Shown here piece after piece: positions 17,883 through 26,377 of a DNA stretch of 64,000 nucleotides. The DNA lies in contig NZ_JARXYZ010000012.1 of the NCBI RefSeq assembly GCF_029894125.1, forward strand, positions 62,001 to 126,000, read 5' to 3'. Numbering within the stretch: position 1 is the stretch's first letter; each line of letters starts with the position of its first letter. The translations under genes and the position numbers were made by a program. Source of the DNA: Kitasatospora sp. MAA19. Its GTDB lineage: Bacteria > Actinomycetota > Actinomycetes > Streptomycetales > Streptomycetaceae. The notes beneath the pieces were generated by a model that was given only the letters and a program-made list of their open reading frames with translations, had not been told where the DNA came from and made no database searches.

Positions 17883-18719
17883 TCAGTCGGGTGGCCGGGA
17901 CAGCCAGCCACGCGACTGGACGGCCATGCCCGCGCTGAACCGGCTGCTCGCGTCGAGCTGTTCGTAGAGCGCCGCGACGATCCGCCGCATGGTGCGGGAG
18001 GAGACCCCGATCTCCCGGGCGATCGCCTCGTCCTTGTACCCCAGCCGCATGAGCCGCAGCACCTCGTACTGGCGCCTCGTCGGCTGCCCGGGGCGGGAGG
18101 TGGTGGCGCTCTCGGCCGGGCGGGCGCCCTGCCAGCAGAACTCGAAGAGCTGCTCGAAGAGTCGTACCAGATCGGGGCTGCGCACCACGCCCACCGCGGG
18201 CTCGGTCCCCTCGTCGTTCCCCAGGGCCGGGACGAGCGCCAGGCTGGAGTCCAGCACGAGGAGGCGGTAGGGCAGGGTGGGGGCGGTGCGGATCTCGGCG
18301 CCCGCGGTGCGCAGCGCGTTCAGGTGGGCCCGGCCGCGTGGCACCCGGAGCATCGACTCGCTGTGGATCGTCCGGATCGCCACCCCCCGGCCCAGCGCCT
18401 CCTCGCCCCGGCGCTGGTCGGCCGCGAGGAGCGGGGCCGGTAGCGGTGTGCCGGGATACATGCTGAGGATCCGGTTGGTCACCATCGCGGTGGCGTCCTG
18501 CAGGAGGACCCGCACGTCCGCCGCGCCCCGGAAGACCTCCACGGCCTGGCTGCCCTGACGGTCGAGCTGCGCGGGCAGCGCGTCGGCGTGGAAGCCGGCC
18601 AGCTCGCGGTCCAGTTCGCTGACGGTGCTGGCGAGTTCGTGGATGGTCCGACGCGCCGAGTCGAGGATTCTGCCCATCCGCGCCTCGGGTATCAACGGCT
18701 CGCGCCGCTCGTGTTGCAC
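17883..18719 (-). CDS. LuxR-type HTH regulator at the left edge of the biosynthetic cluster
   Basis: A protein of about 278 aa. A C-terminal LuxR helix-turn-helix (about residues 215-275) reads PTRRQYEVLRLMRLGYKDEA, then REIGVSSRTMRRIV. The N-terminal half resembles the sensing part of TrmB/LuxR hybrid regulators common next to streptomycete clusters: an early coiled segment (ARRTIHELASTVSELDRE), then a phospholipase-D-like section. Two GTG codons (18725, 18719) could start it; GGGGGA is nine bases from the second, which I chose. The gene is divergent from the first biosynthetic gene and resembles the regulator at 40792, so it is a likely pathway-specific controller. Confidence 0.82.
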   Translation of the reverse strand: MQHERREPLIPEARMGRILDSARRTIHELASTVSELDRELAGFHADALPAQLDRQGSQAVEVFRGAADVRVLLQDATAMVTNRILSMYPGTPLPAPLLAADQRRGEEALGRGVAIRTIHSESMLRVPRGRAHLNALRTAGAEIRTAPTLPYRLLVLDSSLALVPALGNDEGTEPAVGVVRSPDLVRLFEQLFEFCWQGARPAESATTSRPGQPTRRQYEVLRLMRLGYKDEAIAREIGVSSRTMRRIVAALYEQLDASSRFSAGMAVQSRGWLSRPPD

Positions 18720-18959
18720 CTGCACGCGTCCCCCAATCCCTTGAGAATCCCGCGCCGCACGCCGCTCGGGCCGGACGGATTGCCTACGGTCGGGATTCCC
18801 TCCGGTACGGACTGCAACCCCATCGTCCGTCAGGACCCCCTCGTCCGGAAGCCCGCATCTCAGCCAGCGGACGCGATCATGACAGGCGCCGCCTCCCCGG
18901 CCGCCGGTCGCCGCAGACCGAGCCGCCCGCGTCGGCCGGGCGAGGCCATGGCCGGAGTG

Positions 18960-18970
18960 TGCCAATGGCA
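18960..18970. promoter_or_regulatory. 11-bp palindrome in divergent cluster promoter
   Basis: TGCCAATGGCA is self-complementary around its central base and lies 125 bases before the first biosynthetic gene. The 375-base region 18720-19094 separates it from the divergent LuxR gene and holds no gene that I can see. The palindrome is a candidate operator; no clear -10/-35 pair was found. Confidence 0.35.
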
Positions 18971-19094
18971 TTTGCTGGACAGGCCCGACGGTCGGCTGAT
19001 TGCTTTGCGACTGTCGGCGATCAGACCTCTGATCCGGGCCGACCTCCCATTTCCCGAGATCTCCCGCCACCGATCCGAGAACGCGAGAGGACCC

Positions 19095-20738
19095 ATGGGT
19101 GTCGAAGAGTTGACCAATCCTCTGCTCGCCAACTTCTGGAACGAGACCCGCCTGCGGTCGAGCCTGGCGACCGTCCCCAGCCCGGCCGACGCGCCGGATC
19201 CGGGCGTGAGCATCGTCTGGAGGCGGGTCGCCGAGGTCCTCGGGCTGGGGTACGGGGAGCGCTCGGGCGCGGTGATCACCAAGGGGAAGACCCTGATGCG
19301 GGCCCGGACGACCCCGTCCGCCGGCGCGCTCTACCCCTTCGAGGTGCTGGTGGCCTTCCAGGGGGCCCACGACTACGTGCTCTACCAGTACGACGTGGCC
19401 GGCTGCAGCCTGCGCCGGATGACCGCCGTCGACCGCCGGGAGATCGCCGCCGTGCTGGCGACCGAGGCGCCGGCGACCGACGAACTGCCCGCCGCCGTGG
19501 TGGCCGTGGTGGGCCGACCGTGGCACGCCATGCGCAAGTACGGCCGGCGGGGCTACCTCTACACGCACCTGGACGGCGCCCATGCCGCGACCAACATCGC
19601 GCTGGCCGGTGCCGATGCGGGGTTCGCCGCCGTCGTCCGGCTGCGCTTCGACCGCGGCGAGGTCTCCCGGGTGTTCGGGCTGGAGGACCTGTGCCGGGAG
19701 CCGCAGGCGCTGGTCACCCTGGACGCTTCGGCGCAGCGCGGGCCGGCGGGCAGCAGGCCCGCGCAGGGCGGGGCGGGCGGTGTCCGGACCGCGAACCCGT
19801 TCGCGCTGCCGATCTGGCGGCACGACAGCGGCTCGCACCTGGAGGAGCCGGACCCGTCCGAGCGCGAGGCCTGGGGCCTGGTCAGTCCCGTCAGCACCTA
19901 CCACCAACCCCGGGTGCTGCCCCTGCGGTTCGGCCGCACCGCGTCGGTGCGGCCGAGCGGCGGGCCTCGGGGCGGCGGGTTCCCGGGCGACGCGGCGCCA
20001 GGCGGTGCGGTCGACGGGTCCGCTGCGCCGGTGGCCCTGGCCGGGCGGGACGGGGGCCTCCCCGAGGACCTCGGCCCGGTCGTCCTCGGCCGGCAGTCGG
20101 CCAAGGGCTTTCTGGCGAAGCCGCTCGACGCCGACGCGCTCGGACGGGCGCTGGCGGCCGTGCGCGGCGGGGTGACGGTGGACTGCGCGGACGGGCCGCT
20201 CGCGGGCCTGCGCCTGCTGGTCCGCAGCGTGGACGGCGTGCCCTCGGGCGCCTACGAGTACGACGCCGAGGGCCACCGTCTGCTGCCGGTCGGCGGTGAC
20301 GGCGGATCGGAGCAGGCGGTCGTCGCGTCGTGCATGAACCAGGGCGTGGCGGCGAACTGCGCGGTCGTCCTGGCCCTGCACGCCCCGGTGGGCCAACTGC
20401 TGGGCGAGCGCGGTCAACAGGGCCTGGCCGAACTCCACTTCCACGCCGCGAGCATCGCGCAGCGGTTGTCCCTCGGGGCCGCCGCACAGGACTTCGGCAT
20501 CAGCTGCCTCGGCGGGTTCGACGCCGGGCGGATCAGTGACCTGGCCCGGCTGGGGGCCGAGGAGGAGGTCATCTACGTCCTGGTGGCCGGAACGCCCGAC
20601 GAGAACGCCGTCAAGTGGGACCGGGCGCCGATCGCCTACAGCCACCAGAGCGTGCACAGCCCTCGGAACGTCGACCACACCTCTCAGAACGTCGACCACA
20701 CCCCTCAGAGCACCCGCGGCCCGCAGCAGCCGAGCTGA
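19095..20738 (+). CDS. SagB/ThcOx-type FMN oxidoreductase with two nitroreductase-like domains
   Basis: A 547-aa protein with two tandem nitroreductase-fold units. The first (about residues 40-230) includes RARTTPSAGALYPFEVLV, typical of SagB-type dehydrogenases. The second (about 320-525) includes RQSAKGFLAKPL and ends ISCLGGFDAGRISDL. SagB/McbC enzymes oxidise thiazolines and oxazolines in RiPP systems, and stand-alone homologues occur in NRPS/PKS clusters. No cyclodehydratase is nearby, so another oxidation, such as aromatisation of a small heterocycle or a desaturation, is more likely. GAGAGG lies four bases before the ATG. The tail carries a short direct repeat (NVDHTSQNVDHTPQ), probably dispensable. 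It is the first gene of the cluster operon. Confidence 0.82.
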   Translation: MGVEELTNPLLANFWNETRLRSSLATVPSPADAPDPGVSIVWRRVAEVLGLGYGERSGAVITKGKTLMRARTTPSAGALYPFEVLVAFQGAHDYVLYQYDVAGCSLRRMTAVDRREIAAVLATEAPATDELPAAVVAVVGRPWHAMRKYGRRGYLYTHLDGAHAATNIALAGADAGFAAVVRLRFDRGEVSRVFGLEDLCREPQALVTLDASAQRGPAGSRPAQGGAGGVRTANPFALPIWRHDSGSHLEEPDPSEREAWGLVSPVSTYHQPRVLPLRFGRTASVRPSGGPRGGGFPGDAAPGGAVDGSAAPVALAGRDGGLPEDLGPVVLGRQSAKGFLAKPLDADALGRALAAVRGGVTVDCADGPLAGLRLLVRSVDGVPSGAYEYDAEGHRLLPVGGDGGSEQAVVASCMNQGVAANCAVVLALHAPVGQLLGERGQQGLAELHFHAASIAQRLSLGAAAQDFGISCLGGFDAGRISDLARLGAEEEVIYVLVAGTPDENAVKWDRAPIAYSHQSVHSPRNVDHTSQNVDHTPQSTRGPQQPS

Positions 20739-20771
20739 ACGCCGAGCCGAGGCCCGACCACAGGGAGCAGC

Positions 20772-21977
20772 GTGGATTCCATCGTGAGCAACAGCGTCCT
20801 GTCCGCGCATCTGACGGACAGTCACCGTGATCTTCAGGCCCGGGCGGTGGGCTACTTCACCCCGGAGTGGCTCGACAAGTGGCGCACCACCGCCGGCGGG
20901 CCGCTCCGCCGGGAGGCCTGGCGGGAGTTGGCGGCGAGCGGCTACCTGGGCGTGTCGGTCCCGCGCGAGCGGGGCGGGCAGGGGTTGGGCCTGCTCGGCT
21001 CGCTGGTGCTCGGGGAGGCGCTGGCCGGTGTCCGCGACGGCGGCATCGCCCTCGCGATGCACGTCCAGAACGAGATCGCCTGCGACTGGCTGGTCTCCGC
21101 CCGGGATCCCGCGCTGCGGGACCGCTACCTCCCGGGGCTGCTCTCGGGCGAGCTGGTGGCCTGTCAGTGCGACACCGACCCGTCCGCCGAGGAGCCCGCG
21201 ACCGCGACCACCGCGGGGGCGGGGCTCGTCCTCCGGGGTCGCAAGAAGTTCGTGATCAACGGTGCGACCGCCGACCTGTGTTTCGTCAGCGCCCTCCTCG
21301 ATGGCGCGCCCGCCATCCTCGCGGTGGAGAAGTCCGCCCCGGGCGTGCGGGTGACCGAGGTGTACGACAAGTTCGGTACCCGCGCCGTCGATTCGGCCCT
21401 GGTGGAGTTCGACGGCGTGCGGCTCTCCACCGACCAGGTGGTGGCGCGCAGCGGGGTCAGCCAGTTGATGCGGTGGAACCGCGTGATGTCGCGGATGCGC
21501 CTGCTGATCGCCGCCGACGCCTTCTTCACCCACCGCGCGCTGCTGGAGCACATCACCGGGTACGTCCGCGGCCGTAGCCTCGGCGGCCGTCCGCTGGGCG
21601 CCTGGCCGGTCAACTCCCATGCGCTGGCCCGTGCCCGGGCCCGCCAGGAGCTGATGGAGGCGGGCATCGCGGACGCCTACCTGCGGGTGACGTCCGGTGG
21701 CAGCACGGTGCCCGAGATCGCCGAGCTCAAGTGGTTCTGCGTCGAGAAGGCCAATGAACTGGCCGCGCTCTGCACCGACTTGGAGGGCGGCGCGGGCTAC
21801 ATGTGGGACAGCGTCTCGCTGCGGGCCCACGCCCAGGTGCGCGGCTTCCGGATGTCGGGCGGGAGCCAGACGACGATGCTGACGATCGCCAACCACAGCC
21901 TGGCCTGCCGGGCGGAGCTGGAGCTCGACCCCGCCGGCCGCGCCGGCCACGCCGGGGAGGGGGTGCGTCGTGGCTGA
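20772..21977 (+). CDS. Acyl-CoA dehydrogenase-family flavoprotein
   Basis: A 401-aa ACAD-fold protein with the N-terminal helical domain, the beta domain with TATTAGAGLVLRGRKKFVIN, and the C-terminal helical domain. Where most ACADs carry the catalytic Glu in EGT-type sequence, this one reads SGGSQTTML, with Gly in place of Glu; the base may come from elsewhere or the chemistry may differ. GTG start with GGGAG upstream. It overlaps the adenylating ligase by eight bases and so probably acts on the acid that the ligase loads onto the downstream carrier, as in PltE-type carrier-bound oxidations. The substrate is unknown. Confidence 0.82.
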   Translation: MDSIVSNSVLSAHLTDSHRDLQARAVGYFTPEWLDKWRTTAGGPLRREAWRELAASGYLGVSVPRERGGQGLGLLGSLVLGEALAGVRDGGIALAMHVQNEIACDWLVSARDPALRDRYLPGLLSGELVACQCDTDPSAEEPATATTAGAGLVLRGRKKFVINGATADLCFVSALLDGAPAILAVEKSAPGVRVTEVYDKFGTRAVDSALVEFDGVRLSTDQVVARSGVSQLMRWNRVMSRMRLLIAADAFFTHRALLEHITGYVRGRSLGGRPLGAWPVNSHALARARARQELMEAGIADAYLRVTSGGSTVPEIAELKWFCVEKANELAALCTDLEGGAGYMWDSVSLRAHAQVRGFRMSGGSQTTMLTIANHSLACRAELELDPAGRAGHAGEGVRRG

Positions 21978-23466
21978 CGGACGTGCGCTCGGCGAGGTGT
22001 TCCTGGCGGCGTGCGCCGAGCACGGCGACCGCCGGGCCGTGGTCGGCGGCGGTGCGGAGCTGACGTACGCCGGCTTCGCCGCCCTCGTCCGCGAGCGGGC
22101 CCGGACGCTGGACGCGCTGCTCGGACCCGGCCTGGTCAACGTCGGGCTGTACGCCGGCAACAGCGCGGAGTACCTGGTCTCCTACTACGCCCTGCTGGTC
22201 GCCGGGCGGCTGCCCTTCCTCGCCGACGCGAAGTTCGGCGCCGCCGAGCTGGAGGGCATCCGGACGAGCTGCGGCGTCTCCGCCTTCCTCCACGACGGGG
22301 CCGGGCCGTTCCCGCTCGACAACCGGGCGACGGCCGTACCGGGCAGCTCGCTGACCCTGGCCCTGCTGCCCGCGACGGCCACCGGGGCCCCCGCGCCCCG
22401 AGCGGCCACCGCGACCTGCCGGTTCACCTCCGGCAGCACGGGCCTGCCGAAGTGCCTGGAGTTCACCGCGCAGGCCGTCGTCTCGGCGGCCCGCACCTGG
22501 GTGGCCGGCACCGGGCTCGGCCCGGACGACCGGGTGCTGTGCCTGGCCGGGTTCACCAACGGGCTCGCGTTCAACACCTCGCTGCTGCCGGTCTTCCTGA
22601 CCGGTGCCGAACTGCACCTCTACCAGGGCGTGCCCACCTCCGGCGGTATCTCGCGAGCCGTCGCCCGCGCGGCGGCGACCCGGCTGGTCGCCTTCCCGCT
22701 GGCCTACCGGCTGCTCGCGACCGCGTCCCGGCCGGACCTCGGCGCGTTCGCGACCGTGACCCGGGCCGTCTCCGCGGCGGCGGTGCTCGACCCCGGTGTC
22801 CGGCGGGAGTTCGAGGAGCGGTACGGCGTGCGCATCGCCGACTACTACGGTGTCGCCGAGACGGGCCCGTGCACGTACGAACGGGACCCCGGCCGCACCG
22901 AGGGGCTGGGCAGCGCGCTGCCGGGCGTCTCGGTCACGGTGGTGGAACTGCCCACCGGCGAGTCCGAGGTGCGGGTGCGGACGGCCTCGATGGCGGCCGG
23001 CTACCTCAACGCGCCGGGGGCGTTCGCGCAGCGGCTGGACGCCGACGGCTACTACCGCACCGGCGACCTCGGGCGGCTGACGGACGGCCGGCTGTTCATC
23101 ACCGGCCGGCTCGGCGGGCCGATCAACCTGGCCGGCCGGAAGATCGACCCGACCGAGGTGGAACGGATCCTCCTCGCGCTCGACGCGGTGGCCGACGCCG
23201 TGGTGTTCGCTGACGCCGACGCCAACGGCGAGACGGTGCTGCACGCCGCGCTGACCGCCGCCGGGCGGATCACCCGGACCGAGGTCCTGGACGCCTGCCG
23301 GGCGGACCTCGCGCCCTTCAAGGTGCCCGGACGGGTGACGTTCCTGCCCGCGATCCCCCGGTCGACCGTCGGCAAGGTCCGGGTGACCGAGCTGCGGCGC
23401 CTGGTCGCGGACGCCCGGGCCGGCGGAGCCGACGGCCATTCCCCTGAACTGGAGAGCAACGGATGA
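21970..23466 (+). CDS. Stand-alone adenylating (acyl-AMP) ligase
   Basis: A 498-aa ANL-superfamily enzyme that activates a carboxylic acid with ATP and probably loads it on the carrier encoded next. Visible motifs are the P-loop TSGSTGLPK, YYGVAETG, YRTGDLG and the C-terminal catalytic Lys in STVGKVR. In the position of the amino-acid-anchoring Asp of NRPS A domains the sequence is AFNTS with Asn202. That disfavours an alpha-amino acid and fits an aryl, alkyl or otherwise modified acid. The N-terminal domain is short for an NRPS A domain. It overlaps the ACAD upstream by eight bases and the carrier downstream by four. Confidence 0.86.
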   Translation: MADGRALGEVFLAACAEHGDRRAVVGGGAELTYAGFAALVRERARTLDALLGPGLVNVGLYAGNSAEYLVSYYALLVAGRLPFLADAKFGAAELEGIRTSCGVSAFLHDGAGPFPLDNRATAVPGSSLTLALLPATATGAPAPRAATATCRFTSGSTGLPKCLEFTAQAVVSAARTWVAGTGLGPDDRVLCLAGFTNGLAFNTSLLPVFLTGAELHLYQGVPTSGGISRAVARAAATRLVAFPLAYRLLATASRPDLGAFATVTRAVSAAAVLDPGVRREFEERYGVRIADYYGVAETGPCTYERDPGRTEGLGSALPGVSVTVVELPTGESEVRVRTASMAAGYLNAPGAFAQRLDADGYYRTGDLGRLTDGRLFITGRLGGPINLAGRKIDPTEVERILLALDAVADAVVFADADANGETVLHAALTAAGRITRTEVLDACRADLAPFKVPGRVTFLPAIPRSTVGKVRVTELRRLVADARAGGADGHSPELESNG

Positions 23467-23771
23467 GCACAGTCAACGACGCCGCCCGGGCCGACACGGG
23501 CCTCCCGGACGTCCCGGACCTGCGCGAGCAGATCGAGCAGATCGTGGAGACGGCCACCGGACGGGTCGTCACCGTCGCCGACCTGCGGGCCGCCGGGGGC
23601 GAGCTGGACCGGGCCGGGGTCAACTCCATCGGCTACATCAACCTGTTGGAGGTGCTGGAGCAGCGGTACGGCGTCGTGCTCGACCCCGAGGCCGACCCGG
23701 AGCACCTCACCTCGGTCGACTCCATCGTGCGCTTCGTCAGCGCGCGGCTCGCCGAAGGGGGCGGCGCATGA
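23463..23771 (+). CDS. Acyl carrier protein, free-standing
   Basis: A 102-aa carrier protein. The phosphopantetheine Ser is Ser55 in AGVNSIGYINLLEVLEQRYG, a typical helix-II environment of type II ACPs. The 20-residue N-terminal extension is acidic and probably flexible. ATG overlaps the ligase stop by four bases and the next gene's start overlaps this stop by four, so ligase, carrier and the ACAD-like protein are made together. It should carry the acid activated by the upstream ligase while the dehydrogenase-type enzymes act on it. Confidence 0.9.
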   Translation: MSTVNDAARADTGLPDVPDLREQIEQIVETATGRVVTVADLRAAGGELDRAGVNSIGYINLLEVLEQRYGVVLDPEADPEHLTSVDSIVRFVSARLAEGGGA

Positions 23772-24835
23772 GCTCCGAGCTGCGGGCCCTGCACGGGCTG
23801 CTGGCCTGCCGCGGCCTCGACCTTCCCGCGGGCGGCGTCCCCTCGGGCGGTGTCCCCTCGGGTGACCTCGCCTCGGGCGGTGTCCCCTCGGGCGGCGTCG
23901 AGGAGGCGCTGGACGAGGTCTGGCAGCGGCACCCCTTCGCGCTGGCGGCGGCGCTGACCGAGCACGTCCACGGGGTGCTGCCGCTGCTCGACGCCTTCGA
24001 CGCCGTCGACACCGTCGACGCCGCGGCGGAGGCCGACGGCGTCCGGACCGGCCGGCTCACCGCGGCCCTGGGCCTGTTCACGCCGAACGCCCTGTTCAGC
24101 CTCGCCGCGCCCACCGTCCGGGCCACCCTCCGGGCCGCCGAGGACGGCGGCCGGGTCGTCCTGCACGGCCGCTACCGGTACGCGACCGAGGACGCCGATC
24201 TGTCGGTGGTCGGCGTCGCGCTGGACGGGGAGGCCAGGCTGGCGCTCGTCCGGCACGACGCCCCGGGCGTGCGGCTGCACGGCGCCGGACGGGCCACGGG
24301 CTGGGGCTGGGCGGACCTCGACGGGGTCGCCCTCGCCCCGACGGCCCTCTCCCGGCCCGTCGACTGGTCCCCGACCGGCCTGCCGGCGGCCGTCCTGGAC
24401 GGCTACGCCTGGGCGTTCGTCCGCCGGGCCCCGGCCTGGCCGGCACGCGTCGTGGCCGACCTGCGCCGGGTGCTGGCGACGACCGGCGAGGGCGTCGAGG
24501 CGCTGTCCACCTCGCAGGAGCTGGCCCACGAACTGAGCCGGCTGGAGATCGAGATCTCCCTCGCCGCGGCCGCCGCCCGGTTCGGGCCGGGCTTCAAGGC
24601 CGGGCAGCCGGGCGGCCAGGCCGCGCTCGCGGTCCTGCTGAGCTGTGTCGACCTGGCCCGCCGGGCGGCCCGGTTGGCGGAGGACCTGGCGACCGAGCTG
24701 GGCCTCCCGAACACCCCGGTGGACGCCGCCGACTGGCCCGCCGACGCCGTCCAGGCCCTGTTCGGGGGCCGACGCGTCGTCGAGGGCGAACTGGCCCGGC
24801 GGATGGGCCTGATCCCGGCGGAGGTCGCGTCGTGA
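23768..24835 (+). CDS. Divergent acyl-CoA dehydrogenase-like protein
   Basis: A 355-aa protein with weak but consistent ACAD architecture: a central beta section (GRVVLHGRYRYATEDADLSV and APGVRLHGAG) and a helical C-terminus (ELSRLEIEISLAAAAARFG). It is shorter than normal, and the N-terminal helical domain is replaced in part by a Gly/Pro/Ser repeat (residues about 21-44). The flavin-contacting and Glu-base motifs are not evident, so it may be a non-catalytic partner or act on a carrier-bound substrate in an unusual way. It is the fifth link of the overlapping gene chain (four bases with both neighbours). Confidence 0.65.
   Translation: MSSELRALHGLLACRGLDLPAGGVPSGGVPSGDLASGGVPSGGVEEALDEVWQRHPFALAAALTEHVHGVLPLLDAFDAVDTVDAAAEADGVRTGRLTAALGLFTPNALFSLAAPTVRATLRAAEDGGRVVLHGRYRYATEDADLSVVGVALDGEARLALVRHDAPGVRLHGAGRATGWGWADLDGVALAPTALSRPVDWSPTGLPAAVLDGYAWAFVRRAPAWPARVVADLRRVLATTGEGVEALSTSQELAHELSRLEIEISLAAAAARFGPGFKAGQPGGQAALAVLLSCVDLARRAARLAEDLATELGLPNTPVDAADWPADAVQALFGGRRVVEGELARRMGLIPAEVAS
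23830..23899 (+). repeat. 15-bp in-frame tandem repeat inside ACAD-like gene
   Basis: Units such as GGGCGGTGTCCCCTC repeat four and two-thirds times with few changes, giving GGVPS-type peptide repeats. The unit length keeps the frame, consistent with slippage expansion in a tolerant loop. Confidence 0.85.
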
Positions 24836-25590
24836 CCGTTCCCGTGGTCGTGTCCGGTCTGACCGGGCGGATGGCGGGCCTCGTCCGCCAGGCCGTCCTC
24901 GACGCCCCGGACCTCGACCTCGCGGCCCGGTTGTCGCTGCGCCCCGGGGCCGGCGGTGGCCCGGGCGAGGGCGGGGCCGGGGACGTGGGCGCCCCGGTGG
25001 TGGGCCGGCTCGCGGACGTCAAGGACGCGGACCCCGTCGTGGTCGACTTCACCGCCGAGGAGGCGACCGCCGACCTGCTCGACCAGGCCCGCTCGGTGCC
25101 CTGCGCGCTGGTCATCGGCACCAGCGGCCTCGGCGACCGGCACCACCGGCTGCTGGCGGAGGTGGGGCGGCAGCGGTCCGTCGTCGTGGCGGCCAACTTC
25201 AGCCTCGCGCTGCTCGCCGTCACCCGCTTCGTCCGGGACCTGGCCGCGCTGACGGGCGAGGGCTGGGACGCGGGCGTCACCGATCTGCACTTCGTCGGCA
25301 AGCGCGACCGCCCCAGCGGGACGGCCCGCCACCTGGCCGCGGCCTGGCAGGGCGCCCGCGCTCCGGGGGCGCCCGCCCCGGACATCGCGTCCTTCCGCCT
25401 GGGGGACGCCGTCAGCGAGCACCGGCTGGTGGCGGCGGGCTCCGGCGAGCACGTGGAGGTCCTGCACCGGGTGGCGGACCGACGGGCGTTCCTCCCCGGC
25501 GTGCTGCGCGCGATCCGCTACGCGGCCGCCGCCGGGCCCGGGGTGCGCACGCTGGAGGACGTGGTGCACGGCCACGTCGCGGTGCCGTGA
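24832..25590 (+). CDS. DapB-like (dihydrodipicolinate reductase family) oxidoreductase
   Basis: A 252-aa member of the DapB family by its ordered landmarks: an N-terminal Rossmann motif GLTGRM, VVVDFTAEEA, IGTSGLG, AANFSLAL and GKRDRPSGTA. Housekeeping DapB reduces a cyclic imine-type intermediate of lysine synthesis with NAD(P)H. Here the catalytic E-x-H-H-x-x-K is changed to D-L-H-F-V-G-K: the first His and the Lys remain, while the second His is Phe. The position in the operon, overlapping both neighbours by four bases, makes it a pathway enzyme. It may reduce a cyclic imine or a conjugated intermediate on or off the carrier. Confidence 0.82.
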   Translation: MTVPVVVSGLTGRMAGLVRQAVLDAPDLDLAARLSLRPGAGGGPGEGGAGDVGAPVVGRLADVKDADPVVVDFTAEEATADLLDQARSVPCALVIGTSGLGDRHHRLLAEVGRQRSVVVAANFSLALLAVTRFVRDLAALTGEGWDAGVTDLHFVGKRDRPSGTARHLAAAWQGARAPGAPAPDIASFRLGDAVSEHRLVAAGSGEHVEVLHRVADRRAFLPGVLRAIRYAAAAGPGVRTLEDVVHGHVAVP

Positions 25591-26321
25591 GCGGCCTCCG
25601 GCTGCTCTGGGCCCCGGTGCGGCCCGGCGCGGCGGCCGAGGCCGTGCGGGCCGGGCGGCTCGGGGCGGGGGAGTCCGGGCTCGGCGGCTTCGTCGGCCAG
25701 GCCCGGCAGGACCAGTGGTACGCGGCCCGCCACACGCTCAGGCGCGGCCTGCTCCGGCTCGGCCTGGTCCCCGACCTGCCGGGCGCGTACCGGCGGATCG
25801 GCCTGGCCGATCCGGACGCGGTGCGGCTGGTCAGCTGGGACGGCGCCGCCCTCCGGCCCGCGGTGCAGTTCTCCGTGGCGCACACGGCCGAGCAGGTGGT
25901 GGTCGCCGTGCGGTGGGCCGACCCGGCGCCGGCGGGCCAGGGCGGCGGGGCCGGGCCCGGGGCCGAACGCGGGGCGCCGGACGGGCTGGGCGTCGACGTG
26001 GAGACCGAGTGGTCCACCGCCGAGCGCGGCCTGCACCGGTTCGGCACGGACGCGGAACTCGCCGCGCTGCGCCGGGCCTGCGGATCCGTCCGCCCGCTGC
26101 ACCTGTGGTGCGTGAAGGAGGCCCTGGCCAAGGCCTCCGGACTCGGGTTCCGGGTGCCGCCCCTGCGCTACCGCCTACGGCCCGGCACCGGCGCACCGCA
26201 CCGGCTGGCCGTACGGATCGACGACGGGGAGCCGCGCCCCGCCCGGGTCCGGACCGGCACCCGGATCGCCGCCGACCGGCCGCCGGCCGCCTGGGCCGTG
26301 GTGGACCTGCCGGCGCGGTGA
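25587..26321 (+). CDS. Sfp-type 4'-phosphopantetheinyl transferase
   Basis: A 244-aa Sfp-type transferase that converts the cluster's carrier proteins from apo to holo form using coenzyme A. The Mg-binding section GLGVDVETEW and the motif WCVKEALAKASGLG are both present, as is the N-terminal RHTL-type region (ARHTLRRGLLRLGL). An Ala/Gly-rich insertion (about residues 112-130) precedes the first motif. GTG start overlaps the DapB-like gene by four bases. At least four carrier sites in this cluster (23463, the 26378 fusion, the PKS, 35071) are potential substrates. Confidence 0.92.
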   Translation: MSGLRLLWAPVRPGAAAEAVRAGRLGAGESGLGGFVGQARQDQWYAARHTLRRGLLRLGLVPDLPGAYRRIGLADPDAVRLVSWDGAALRPAVQFSVAHTAEQVVVAVRWADPAPAGQGGGAGPGAERGAPDGLGVDVETEWSTAERGLHRFGTDAELAALRRACGSVRPLHLWCVKEALAKASGLGFRVPPLRYRLRPGTGAPHRLAVRIDDGEPRPARVRTGTRIAADRPPAAWAVVDLPAR

Positions 26322-26377
26322 ACCCCGCCGGTGAACCCCCTCCCGGGGACCCCCTACCGAGGAAGTGGACAGCGAAG

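Noticed and set aside
21970..23771. Prolyl-to-pyrrolyl carrier pathway, or aminomalonyl-ACP synthesis
   Set aside because: The gene order fits loosely, but the ligase lacks the Asp typical of amino-acid-activating A domains (Asn202 instead) and no second dehydrogenase set of ZmaG/I type is linked to this carrier.
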